From the NCBI RefSeq assembly GCF_008014345.1, contig NZ_VPFL01000001.1:235095-299094 (forward strand): DNA of 64,000 nt, read 5' to 3'. Positions 14,018-22,426 of this stretch are shown here, piece after piece. Positions within the stretch are counted from its first letter, which is position 1. Each line of letters starts with the position of its first letter. A model generated the notes under the pieces. The model was not told the origin of the DNA. It did no database searches and worked only from the letters and a program-made list of their open reading frames with translations. A program made the translations under genes and the position numbers. This DNA comes from Pelomicrobium methylotrophicum. GTDB taxonomy: Bacteria > Pseudomonadota > Gammaproteobacteria > Burkholderiales > UBA6910.

Positions 14018-15295
14018 ATGGACCTCTCCTCGCAACGGGACATCAAAGCTTACATGCACGCGCTGGGGCGCTCCGCCCGGGAAGCGGCGCGCACCATGGC
14101 CCGCGCCGAGACCGCGGTCAAGAACCGGGCCCTGGAGGCGATGGCGGCGGCCATCGAACGGGAGCGGGCGCGCCTGCTCGCGGAGAATGCCAAAGACGTC
14201 GAAGCCGCCCGAGCAAAAGGACTGGACCCTGCGCTCATCGACCGGCTCACTCTCACGGACAAGGGTATCGCCAGCATGGCCGATGGGCTGCGCCAAATCG
14301 CCCAACTCCCGGACCCGGTAGGCGAGATCCTCGACCTCCGGTACCGCCCCTCGGGGATCCGCGTGGGCCGCATGCGGGTGCCGCTCGGCGTGATCGGCAT
14401 CATCTACGAGGCCCGGCCCAACGTGACGGCCGACGCCGCCGGCCTGTGCCTGAAAGCCGGCAACGCCGCCATCTTGCGGGGCGGGTCGGAAGCGATCCGC
14501 TCCAACCAGGCCATCGCTGCGCTGGTGCACGAGGGGTTGGAAGCGGCGGGGCTGCCGCGGGCGGCGGTGCAGGTGGTGGAGATCACCGATCGCGCTGCGG
14601 TCGGCGAGCTGATCACCATGAAGGAATACGTGGACGTCATCGTCCCGCGCGGGGGCAAGAGCCTGATCGAGCGCATCTCGGCCGAGGCCCGCATCCCGGT
14701 GATCAAGCACCTGGACGGCGTGTGCCACGTCTACATCGATGAGCGTGCCGACGTGGAGAAAGCGATCCGCATCGCCGACAACGCCAAGACCCAGCGCTAC
14801 GGCACCTGCAACACCATGGAGACGCTGCTCGTCGCCCGCGCCATCGCGCCCACGGTGTTGCCCAGGCTCGCCCGCATCTACCTGGACAAGGGAGTCGAGC
14901 TGCGCGGCTGCGAGGAAAGCCGCAAGCTGGTGCCGGAGATGAAGCCGGCCACCGAGGAAGACTGGTACGCCGAGTACCTGGCGCCGATCCTGGCGGTGCG
15001 GGTGGTGGAGGGACTCGATCAAGCCATCGATCACATCGCCCGCTACGGCTCGCAGCACACCGACGCCATCGTCACCGAGGACTACACGCGGGCCATGCGC
15101 TTCCTGCGGGAGGTGGATTCCAGCTCGGTCATGGTGAACGCCTCCACCCGCTTCGCCGACGGCTACGAGTACGGCCTCGGCGCGGAGATCGGCATCTCCA
15201 CCGACAAGCTGCACGCCCGGGGGCCGGTGGGACTCGAGGGGCTTACGAGCCTGAAGTTCGTGGTCCTCGGCGACGGCCATGTCCGGCAGTCGTAG
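14018..15295 (+). CDS. proA: Gamma-glutamyl phosphate reductase
   Basis: The second step of proline synthesis: reduces gamma-glutamyl phosphate with NADPH to glutamate semialdehyde. An ALDH-fold protein of 425 residues. The catalytic Cys264 lies in [31 protein letters not shown] (read in two parts, IYEARPN and [11 protein letters not shown]) and [11 protein letters not shown] are family motifs. The ATG at 14018 lies 10 bp after the holA stop. No proB is in view. Confidence 0.96.
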   Translation: MDLSSQRDIKAYMHALGRSAREAARTMARAETAVKNRALEAMAAAIERERARLLAENAKDVEAARAKGLDPALIDRLTLTDKGIASMADGLRQIAQLPDPVGEILDLRYRPSGIRVGRMRVPLGVIGIIYEARPNVTADAAGLCLKAGNAAILRGGSEAIRSNQAIAALVHEGLEAAGLPRAAVQVVEITDRAAVGELITMKEYVDVIVPRGGKSLIERISAEARIPVIKHLDGVCHVYIDERADVEKAIRIADNAKTQRYGTCNTMETLLVARAIAPTVLPRLARIYLDKGVELRGCEESRKLVPEMKPATEEDWYAEYLAPILAVRVVEGLDQAIDHIARYGSQHTDAIVTEDYTRAMRFLREVDSSSVMVNASTRFADGYEYGLGAEIGISTDKLHARGPVGLEGLTSLKFVVLGDGHVRQS

Positions 15296-15380
15296 GACAC
15301 CCTTGCCCTAGAGCGTGGCCGCTTTTCCCACGCCAAGCAAGCCGAATTCGCGTGTTGACCATATGCGTGCGAGGAAAGCC

Positions 15381-17153
15381 ATGACTCAGCCCTTGGAAGT
15401 GCGCGTCCCCGACATCGGCGATTTCAAGGACGTGCCGATCGTCGACATCCTGGTCAAGCCCGGCGACCGCATCGAGAAGGAAGCGAGCCTCATCACCCTG
15501 GAGTCCGACAAGGCCACCCTGGACGTGCCTTCGCCCGAAGCCGGCGTGGTGAAGGAAGTGAAAGTGAAGGTGGGCGACAGGGTCTCGAAGGGCTCGCTGA
15601 TTCTCACCCTGGAACCTGTGGAAGCGGAGGCCAAGACCCCGGCCAAGGCGGAGGCCACCGGGACGGACGCCCCTCAGGCCAAGACGCTCGAGCGGCCCAT
15701 CATGGCGTCCTCACCCGCCCCTGCGCCGGCCTCCGGGCAGCGGGGTAATCTGCACGCCGAGGTGCTGGTACTGGGCGCGGGCCCCGGAGGCTACACGGCG
15801 GCCTTCCGTGCCGCCGACCTGGGCCAGCGGGTGGTGCTGGTGGAGCGCTACCCCACCCTCGGTGGCGTGTGCCTGAACGTGGGCTGCATCCCCTCCAAAG
15901 CGCTCCTGCACGTGGCCAAAGTCCTGACCGAAGCCGAAGCGATGAGCCACGCCGGGATCCATTTCGGTCGTCCCCGGATCGAGCTGGCAGAGCTCAGGAA
16001 GTGGAAGGACGACGTGGTGGCGCGCTTGACCAAGGGGCTCTCCAGCCTGGCCAAACAGCGCCAAGTCCCCGTGGTGCAGGGGGTGGGGGAATTCGTAGGA
16101 CCGCACGCGCTGAAAGTGAAAACCGCCGAAGGCCATAAGACCATCACCTTCGATGCCTGCATCATCGCCGCCGGTTCCCAGGCGGTCAAGCTCCCGGGTT
16201 TGCCCGACGGGGACCCCCGGGTGATGGACTCCACTGACGCGCTTCGCCTGGACGAGATTCCAAGACGGCTGCTGGTGATCGGCGGGGGCATCATCGGGCT
16301 CGAGATGGCCACCGTCTACCATGCCCTGGGCTCCAGGATCAGCGTGGTCGAGCTCCAGGACGGGCTCATTCCCGGCGTGGACCGGGACGTGATCAAGCCG
16401 CTGGAGAAGAAGATCCGCGCCCGTTACGAGGCGATCTATCTGAAGACCCGGGTCGCCAAGGTCGAAGCGCTGAACGAAGGCCTCCGGGTCACCTTCGAGG
16501 GCGATCAGGCACCCGAGCCTCAGGTGTACGACCGGGTGCTGGTGGCGGTGGGCCGCCGCCCGAACGGGAAAGCCATCCAGGCAGAGGCGGCAGGGGTGCG
16601 AGTGGACGAGCGCGGCTACATTCCGGTGGACCGACAGCAGCGCACCAACGTTCCCCACATCTTCGCCATCGGCGACATCTGCGGCGAGCCCATGCTCGCC
16701 CATAAGGCGACCCACGAGGGCAAGGTCGCCGCCGAAGTGATCGCGGGCATGAAGAGCGCTTTCGATGCACGCACCATTCCCTCGGTCGCTTACACGGATC
16801 CGGAGGTGGCGTGGATGGGGGCGACCGAGATCGACCTGAAAGCCCAGGGCATTGACTACGAGCGGGCAGTGTTTCCCTGGGCGGCCAGCGGCCGGGCGCT
16901 GGCCGGGGGCGGCGCAGACGGCCTGACCAAGCTCCTGTTCGACAAAGCCACCCGCCGGCTCTTAGGGGCGGCCATGGTGGGCCCTCACGCCGGGGAGCTC
17001 ATCAGTGAGACCGTGCTCGCGCTGGAGATGGGGGCAGAGGCCGAGGACATCGGCCTCACCATCCACCCGCACCCGACGTTGTCGGAGACCGTGTACTTTG
17101 CCGCCGAGATGGCGGAAGGGACCATTACCGACTTGTACATGCCAAAGAAATAA
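15381..17153 (+). CDS. lpdA: Dihydrolipoamide dehydrogenase with N-terminal lipoyl domain
   Basis: The E3 subunit of 2-oxoacid dehydrogenase complexes, reoxidising dihydrolipoamide with NAD+. Residues 1-80 are a lipoyl domain with lysine 44 in ESDKATLD, followed by an Ala/Pro/Lys-rich linker. The flavoprotein part starts with [21 protein letters not shown], and the redox-active disulfide is in [17 protein letters not shown]. The NAD motif [13 protein letters not shown] and the C-terminal HPHPTLSE His-Glu pair are present. Length 590. RBS GAGGAAA precedes ATG 15381. This lipoyl-E3 form is known from betaproteobacteria, but no aceE or aceF genes adjoin it here. Confidence 0.93.
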   Translation: MTQPLEVRVPDIGDFKDVPIVDILVKPGDRIEKEASLITLESDKATLDVPSPEAGVVKEVKVKVGDRVSKGSLILTLEPVEAEAKTPAKAEATGTDAPQAKTLERPIMASSPAPAPASGQRGNLHAEVLVLGAGPGGYTAAFRAADLGQRVVLVERYPTLGGVCLNVGCIPSKALLHVAKVLTEAEAMSHAGIHFGRPRIELAELRKWKDDVVARLTKGLSSLAKQRQVPVVQGVGEFVGPHALKVKTAEGHKTITFDACIIAAGSQAVKLPGLPDGDPRVMDSTDALRLDEIPRRLLVIGGGIIGLEMATVYHALGSRISVVELQDGLIPGVDRDVIKPLEKKIRARYEAIYLKTRVAKVEALNEGLRVTFEGDQAPEPQVYDRVLVAVGRRPNGKAIQAEAAGVRVDERGYIPVDRQQRTNVPHIFAIGDICGEPMLAHKATHEGKVAAEVIAGMKSAFDARTIPSVAYTDPEVAWMGATEIDLKAQGIDYERAVFPWAASGRALAGGGADGLTKLLFDKATRRLLGAAMVGPHAGELISETVLALEMGAEAEDIGLTIHPHPTLSETVYFAAEMAEGTITDLYMPKK

Positions 17154-17188
17154 CGCGCCATTTCTTCTAAATTGCAAGGAGCAACGCC

Positions 17189-17545
17189 ATGAAATTCGTG
17201 ATCGCCGTCTCTTCCGGAACCGACGACCCGACCCGTGCCACGCTGGGCATGATGGCAGCCAAGGTCGCCCGGGAGCAGGGTCATGAAGTGACCGTCTGGC
17301 TTCAGGGCGAAGCCGTGGTGATCGCCAATCGCCACGTCTACGACAAGATTCAGGGGATCAACATGCCGGCCATGAAATCCGTCGTGGAGGCGCTCCTCGC
17401 GGAAAACGTGCCCTTCTGGGTGTGCGAAGCGTGCGGCAAGGGGCGCAACGTCACTCCCGACAATTGGGTGGCGACCGCCACCTACAAGACCATGGGTGAC
17501 TACGTGGCCGCGGTAGCGGCGGCGGACAAAACCCTCTCGTTCTGA
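17189..17545 (+). CDS. DsrE-like family protein
   Basis: A 118-residue DsrE/DsrF-fold protein; relatives carry or relay sulfur as cysteine persulfide in the cytoplasm. Visible features: the VIAVSSGTDDPTRATLGMMAA start, VTVWLQGEAV and the cysteine pair VCEACGKGRNV at about residues 74-84, a possible sulfur-handling site. It has RBS AAGGAG and lies 35 bp after lpdA. Lipoamide-linked sulfur metabolism is known in other sulfur oxidisers (sHdr-lipoate), but nothing else of that system is present, so the link is only suggestive. Confidence 0.75.
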   Translation: MKFVIAVSSGTDDPTRATLGMMAAKVAREQGHEVTVWLQGEAVVIANRHVYDKIQGINMPAMKSVVEALLAENVPFWVCEACGKGRNVTPDNWVATATYKTMGDYVAAVAAADKTLSF

Positions 17546-17546
17546 C

Positions 17547-17567
17547 GGCGCGCTTGCGAAGCGCGCC
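17547..17567 (+). terminator. Strong hairpin after the dsrE-like gene
   Basis: GGCGCGCTT-GCG-AAGCGCGCC is a perfect 9-bp stem with a 3-base loop, starting two bases after the stop codon. No T-run follows, so it may be a processing or pausing element rather than a full terminator. Confidence 0.45.
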
Positions 17568-17578
17568 CTGCGGACCCC

Positions 17579-18100
17579 ATGGTGATCGAGGATTCGAGTC
17601 ACGTCACGGCCTCGTGCACCGCCACCGTCGTCCGCCCCATGCGTGCCCAAGAGGCCGCCGAGGTCTCGCGGTTCGTGCTGGCCGCCTTCGACGAGTTCAT
17701 GGCCAAGGACTTTGACGACTGGGGCAAGGCGGGCTTTGCCAAGTTCGCCTCCCCTGAAGCGCTCCTCGCGCGCCAGGCCTATGGTTATCTCACGCTGGTG
17801 GCGGAAGTGGAGGGCTGCCTCGCCGGCCTGATCCAGGTGCGATGGCCGTCCCATATCGTGGCGCTGTTCGTGCGCAAGGAATACCAGGGACGGGGGATCG
17901 GTCGGGCCCTGGTGACTGAAGCCGTGCGCCGGATCGAGATGGAGTGCCCCGAAGCCGAGTTCGTCACGGTGGTCTCCTCCCCCCACGCCGTGGGCTTCTA
18001 CCAGCGCCTTGGATTCGAGACGGTGTACGCCGACGGCGCCCGGGGCGCGGAGCACGGTATGCGCCTTCCCCTGACGAGCGCGGCCGATCCGGAACATTAA
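17579..18100 (+). CDS. GNAT family N-acetyltransferase
   Basis: An acetyl-CoA dependent transferase of unknown substrate. The acetyl-CoA loop VRKEYQGRGIGRALVTEA is at about residues 99-116, and the late HAVGFYQRLGFETVYA is the GNAT C-terminal signature. Length 173 from ATG 17579; ATG 17639 (MRAQEAAEV) is an alternative that would drop a poorly conserved-looking leader. It lies 33 bp after the dsrE-like gene, with a hairpin between. Confidence 0.82.
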   Translation: MVIEDSSHVTASCTATVVRPMRAQEAAEVSRFVLAAFDEFMAKDFDDWGKAGFAKFASPEALLARQAYGYLTLVAEVEGCLAGLIQVRWPSHIVALFVRKEYQGRGIGRALVTEAVRRIEMECPEAEFVTVVSSPHAVGFYQRLGFETVYADGARGAEHGMRLPLTSAADPEH

Positions 18101-18290
18101 GCCCGGCCCGGTGGCGCGCCGCCTGCTTCTTTACTGCGCGTGCCCATCGACCGTGAACCCAAGCGCTGAACCCCAGGACCCGACGGCTCGCAGGCTCCGG
18201 CGCGCCGCAGCCGGCTTGCGGGGAGGCTGATGCAGCCCCGGGTGCCGTGCGGCTATCATTTTTGGGTTTTGTCGGGAGGAGAGTTTTCCG

Positions 18291-18473
18291 ATGACTAGAA
18301 CCGTGGAACTGAATCTCACCCTCCGACTGTCTCTCAAGCTAGCGGAGGACATCGACTGGGATGACGTCATTCACGACCTCGAAGTCTCCCTGGACGCGCC
18401 CAAGGACACGGCAGAAGTGGTGGATTTCGAGGTGCTGGATGCCCAGGAACTGGGCGAGGACGAGGAGGAATAG
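18291..18473 (+). CDS. Small acidic protein of unknown function
   Basis: A 60-residue protein, about one third Asp/Glu, ending LGEDEEE. It has no Cys, no signal and no membrane segment. The alternation in LNLTLRLSLKL suggests an amphipathic strand. A strong RBS (GGGAGGAGAG) stands 7 bp before ATG 18291, which argues that it is real. I do not recognise a family. Confidence 0.62.
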   Translation: MTRTVELNLTLRLSLKLAEDIDWDDVIHDLEVSLDAPKDTAEVVDFEVLDAQELGEDEEE

Positions 18474-18577
18474 GCTCGAAAATCTCCTTCCCGCCGCTTC
18501 CGCCGCACGACTTGGGCGAGGCCACCGGCTGGCCGGGGAACGTCCGGTTCGTCCGTGGAGGACCCGGGAAGGAGCAC

Positions 18578-19654
18578 CTACTTCCCCGCGACGAAGGCAT
18601 CGCGGGCGCGCACGCCCAAGTCGGCCTGATCGGTGAAGAACCCGTCGATGCCCAGGGCGAGGAACGCCTTGATCTCCGCTTCGCTGTCGCCCAGGGCATG
18701 GGGCTCACCCGAGGAGCGCAGGCTCACCGGGAGGAAGCGGTTCTCGGCGCGGAAGGTGTAGGGGTGCACCTGGAGCCCCGCGGCGTGGGCGTTGGCCACG
18801 AAATCGGTGGCATTGCCCGGATCGAGCTTCCCCTCGGCGTCGGGAGCGAGGATGAAGTGGGACTTCTCCGGCCCCACGCCGTCGGCGTAGGCCGCGATGT
18901 CGGCCAAGCCCCCGGGGGTTGCCATCTGGTCATAGGTCAGCGATCCCCCCGCCGCTTCCACGTCGTAGGGTTTGCCCCCGACCCCCAGAAGCTGCACCAG
19001 CGGAATGCGGGTCATGCGCCGCAGCTTCCTGAGGTGGCCCACTTCGAAGGACTGGATGAAAACCCGCCCGTCAGCGCCCTGGTAGCCGTTACGGTGGAGG
19101 ATCCGCACCAGGGGCTCTTCCATGGAGAGGCCGAGGCGCTGAAAATAAGTGGGGTGCTTCGTCTCGGGGTAGAGGCCAATTTTGCGGCCTAGCGCCCGCT
19201 CGCAGGCCTGCACCAGATCGATGATCTCCTGCAGCGTGGGCACTTCGAACTGGCGGTCGAAGCGGGTATTGGCGGGACGCACCCCGGGCATGCGCTCGAT
19301 GGCGCGAAGCTGCTTGATCTCGGCCAGCGTGAAATCCTCGCTGAACCAGCCGGTCACGGCGACCCCATCGACCCCCTTGGTGGTCCTGCGACCAGCGAAC
19401 TCGGGGTGGCTTGCCACATCGGTGGTGAGGTCCAGGACGTTTTCGTGGCGCGCGATCAGATGCCCGTCCTTGGTCATCACCAGGTCGGGCTCAATGAAGT
19501 CGGCGCCCTGGAAAATGGCCACCGCGTAAGCGGCCAGCGTATGCTCGGGCAAGTAGCCGCTTGCGCCCCGGTGGGCGATCACCAGGGGCTTTTCGCCGCC
19601 AGCGCAACGGGGACGCAGCGGAAAGCCGTCGGTGGGCATGGCAGCCACCAGCAT
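18578..19654 (-). CDS. glpQ: Glycerophosphodiester phosphodiesterase
   Basis: Hydrolyses glycerophosphodiesters to glycerol-3-phosphate and an alcohol. The catalytic His-Arg is in VIAHRGASGYLPEHT, with FIEPDLVMTKDGHLIARHE supplying metal-binding Glu/Asp and the second His. IQSFEVGHLRKL and ALGIDGFFTDQADL complete the TIM-barrel family pattern. Length from ATG 19654 is 358. The stretch before the barrel is short and only weakly signal-like, so location is uncertain, although GlpQ-type enzymes of this length are usually periplasmic. It starts 37 bp after the dadA stop on the same strand. Confidence 0.88.
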   Translation of the reverse strand: MLVAAMPTDGFPLRPRCAGGEKPLVIAHRGASGYLPEHTLAAYAVAIFQGADFIEPDLVMTKDGHLIARHENVLDLTTDVASHPEFAGRRTTKGVDGVAVTGWFSEDFTLAEIKQLRAIERMPGVRPANTRFDRQFEVPTLQEIIDLVQACERALGRKIGLYPETKHPTYFQRLGLSMEEPLVRILHRNGYQGADGRVFIQSFEVGHLRKLRRMTRIPLVQLLGVGGKPYDVEAAGGSLTYDQMATPGGLADIAAYADGVGPEKSHFILAPDAEGKLDPGNATDFVANAHAAGLQVHPYTFRAENRFLPVSLRSSGEPHALGDSEAEIKAFLALGIDGFFTDQADLGVRARDAFVAGK

Positions 19655-19691
19655 AAACAGCGGCGCGGCGACAGTAAACGGTCGCCGGCGA

Positions 19692-20945
19692 TCAGCGCCG
19701 TCCCCAGAAGGGAAATTCGATGGCGGGCGAGCGCCCGTCCACCAGCTCGGCCAGCACCCGGGCGGAGCCGCACGAGAGGGTCCAGCCGAGGGTACCATGG
19801 CCCGTGTTCAGGAAAAGGTTCTCGAAGCGCCGCGAGCGGCCGATCACTGGCACGTTGCCCGGAGTCGCGGGACGCAAGCCCGTCCAGCACTCGGCGGCCG
19901 CCCGGTCCCCGGCCCGGGGAAACAGCTCGAACACGCGCTCCAGGATCAGCGCGCAACGGCGCGCATCAAGCGCCAGGTCGTAGCCCGCGAGCTCTGCCAT
20001 CCCGGCCACCCGGAGCCGCTCTCCCAGGCGCGAGAGGACGAGCTTCTTCGCCTCATCGGTCAGGCTCACCGTGGGCGCGCCGGGACCTGCCGGAAGCGTC
20101 ACCGAGTAGCCCTTCACCGGGTAGATGGGCAGGCGCTCGCCCAGCGGAGCGAGCAGCCGCGGGCTATCGCTGCCGAGACAGACCACGTAAGCCTCGGCGC
20201 GCAGGATTTCGCTCCCGCCGTCCGCCCTCACCCGCACCCCCGCCACTCGACCACCGTCGACTTCCAGCCCATCGATCCGGGTCTCGTAGTGAAATGCAAC
20301 GCCGCGCTGAGCCGCCAGGACCGCCAGGGCCTGGGTGAACTTGCGCGCATCCCCCGACTCATCATCCGGGCAGAACAAGCCGCCCTGGATCGGCGCGCGG
20401 CTGCCTTCCAGGGCCGGCTCGATCGCCACGCACTCGGCGGCTGACTTCAATTCCAGCGTGAGGCCGAGCTTCGTCAGCTCGGGCAGCTTGCGCCGTGCCG
20501 CCTCATAGTCGCCCGGTTCGGTGAACACGTGCAGGATGCCGCGGGTGAGCTGGTCGTATTCGATGCCGGTGCGAGCGCGCAGCGCCTTGAGGCTGGCGCC
20601 GCTCAAGCGGGCCAGCGCCGCGATGGCCGCCGCATTGCGCCGGGTACGCGACGGAAAGCATTCCAGCAGGAAGCGCGCGCCCCAGGCCCATTGGGCCGCC
20701 TCCCACCGCGGGCGGAACTTGAGCGGCGCGTCTTCACGCCAAAGCCAGCGCAGGAGTTTCGCGGGTGCATCGGGGTTGGCCCAAGGCTCGGCGTGGCTCA
20801 CGGATACCTGACCGCCGTTGGCGTAGCTGGTCTCCAGCGCCGGGCCAGGCTCACGCTCGAGGACGGTGACGCGGTGGCCCGCTTCCGCCAAATACCAGGC
20901 GCTCGTGACGCCGATCACGCCAGCACCCAGGACGAGAATCTCCAT
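19692..20945 (-). CDS. dadA: D-amino acid dehydrogenase small subunit
   Basis: FAD enzyme that oxidatively deaminates D-amino acids and feeds electrons to the respiratory chain at the inner membrane. The dinucleotide motif is at the start: MEILVLGAGVIGVTSAWYLA, then VTVLEREPGPALETSYAN. YPVKGYSVT and a C-terminal GTGxxNLFLNTGHGTLGWTL-type segment (NLFLNTGHGTLGW) are DadA hallmarks. Length 417 from ATG 20945. No dadX or Lrp gene is adjacent. Confidence 0.92.
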   Translation of the reverse strand: MEILVLGAGVIGVTSAWYLAEAGHRVTVLEREPGPALETSYANGGQVSVSHAEPWANPDAPAKLLRWLWREDAPLKFRPRWEAAQWAWGARFLLECFPSRTRRNAAAIAALARLSGASLKALRARTGIEYDQLTRGILHVFTEPGDYEAARRKLPELTKLGLTLELKSAAECVAIEPALEGSRAPIQGGLFCPDDESGDARKFTQALAVLAAQRGVAFHYETRIDGLEVDGGRVAGVRVRADGGSEILRAEAYVVCLGSDSPRLLAPLGERLPIYPVKGYSVTLPAGPGAPTVSLTDEAKKLVLSRLGERLRVAGMAELAGYDLALDARRCALILERVFELFPRAGDRAAAECWTGLRPATPGNVPVIGRSRRFENLFLNTGHGTLGWTLSCGSARVLAELVDGRSPAIEFPFWGRR

Positions 20946-21316
20946 TCCACTCTCGAGCAATGAAAACTTGAAATGATGCGGCGAGGGTTGGCTGCTGACA
21001 AGGCCAGCGCGGCTTCGTGGGCGTAAGGCCAGCAAAAGAGCGCTCCGTCTTGGCTCGCGCGTCACCCTCCATCTCCATCCTGCCGCATCGCTTCGACCGG
21101 GCACAGGCGGTCGATCGCCGTCGCCTCGACTCACCTGCACCTCTGGCCACTTCCACGGCGCAACGCGCGACAAGGCGCGGCGGGATGCATTCTCTTGCGC
21201 AGCCGATGTTCGACGAACCGCTACAAATGCAATATCTTTTATCTTTATGCCCGCACCTTGCGCTTTTGGCACAACCGTGAGCGGGCTGAGGCAATCCGCA
21301 TGGGGCGCTGCACGCC
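20946..21316. other. Gene-free stretch between dadA and a GNAT gene
   Basis: About 370 bp without a supported gene. Open frames here have no RBS and no family features. An AT-rich patch near 21225-21245 may be promoter DNA for the GNAT gene. Nothing else stands out. Confidence 0.4.
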
Positions 21317-21730
21317 ATGACGCAACAACGGCCAACCATCGAGTACCGTCATAACTTTCCCCTCGCCGCCGCGCAAGTGGCTGCGCTCTTTGACGCCTCC
21401 GGTATCCGCCGCCCGACTGACGATTTGATGCGGATCGAACGCATGTTGGCCAATGCAAACCTCGTGATTTCCGCCTGGCACCAAGACACTCTGGTGGGCG
21501 TGTGTCGTGCGCTCACTGATTTCAGCTATTGTTGCTACTTGTCCGATCTCGCTGTGCACCGGGCTTTCCAAAAACAGGGCATCGGCCGCGAGCTCATCGC
21601 CCGGGTTCGCTCAGCCATCGGCGAGCAAGTGGCGCTTATCCTCTTGTCCTCCCCCGAAGCGATGGAGTATTACCCCAAGCTCGGTTTCGAGAACATCAAA
21701 AATGGTTTCATCATCAAACGAGCCCGTTGA
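21317..21730 (+). CDS. GNAT family N-acetyltransferase
   Basis: A 137-residue GNAT protein. YLSDLAVHRAFQKQGIGRELIARVR carries the acetyl-CoA loop (QKQGIGRELI), and EAMEYYPKLGFENIKNGF is the typical end. The start follows the pattern of small YhbS-like acetyltransferases. The substrate is unknown. It stands alone between dadA (divergent) and yqaA. Confidence 0.82.
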   Translation: MTQQRPTIEYRHNFPLAAAQVAALFDASGIRRPTDDLMRIERMLANANLVISAWHQDTLVGVCRALTDFSYCCYLSDLAVHRAFQKQGIGRELIARVRSAIGEQVALILLSSPEAMEYYPKLGFENIKNGFIIKRAR

Positions 21731-21947
21731 CCCGGGTTGATCCCCCGAGGCGGCAAGGAAGGCGCGGCGATCCGTTGCCGGCGCGGGATGATACAGGCCG
21801 TCGAGCTCCTGCCGCATCCTTCGAGTCCGGAAATGCCCCCTTCCGGACAGCCCGACTTGGCCCGCCCGGCACGACGAACAGAAGAATCCACAGGCCGCTC
21901 AAAATGGCAGAGGCAAAGCATGCGGCGGAAAAAGCGCCACCCGGCCC

Positions 21948-22340
21948 ATGACTGAAGGCTTGAGCCTGACGGCGCTCTTCCTCTCCAGCTTCCTTGCCGC
22001 CACCCTGCTGCCGGGCGGGTCCGAGGCGGTCCTCTTCGGGGTGCTTAAACATTCGCCGCAGCTCTATTGGCCGGCCATCGGGCTCGCCACCGTCGGCAAC
22101 ACCCTGGGAGGGATGACATCCTACCTGATCGGCCGGTTTTTCCCGCAAAAGGGACCCCTCCGGGGCATGACTTGGGTGCGCCGCTACGGGAGCGGGGCGC
22201 TGCTCTTCGCCTGGGCGCCCGTGGTGGGCGACGCCCTGTGCGTCGCCGCCGGCTGGCTGCGGGTGAACCCCTGGTGGTCGGCGGGCTTCATGGCGTTGGG
22301 CAAGCTCGCCCGCTATCTCGCCATCGCCCAGCTCGCGTAA
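21948..22340 (+). CDS. yqaA: YqaA-like membrane protein (DedA/VTT superfamily)
   Basis: A 130-residue inner-membrane protein of the SNARE-associated/VTT group. LLPGGSEAVLFGVL and LATVGNTLGGMTSYLIGRFF match YqaA, as does WVRRYGSGALLFAWAPVVGDAL. There are three or four hydrophobic segments, two of them short and re-entrant-like. DedA relatives move lipids; for YqaA the function is unproven. No clear RBS. Confidence 0.82.
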   Translation: MTEGLSLTALFLSSFLAATLLPGGSEAVLFGVLKHSPQLYWPAIGLATVGNTLGGMTSYLIGRFFPQKGPLRGMTWVRRYGSGALLFAWAPVVGDALCVAAGWLRVNPWWSAGFMALGKLARYLAIAQLA

Positions 22341-22426
22341 AGCGCGGACGTCTGGCGCCGGCCTTTTCCCCTGCGGGCGTCAGGGGTGAGTCCCATGCCG
22401 CAGTGCGATAGAATAAGCATTTACGG

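Noticed and set aside
18578..19798. Longer start of the glycerophosphodiesterase at 19798
   Set aside because: It would overlap dadA by over 100 bp and has no signal or family features before ATG 19654.
20851..21339. 162-codon minus-strand frame ending in dadA
   Set aside because: It overlaps the dadA start in another frame, with no RBS and no domain.
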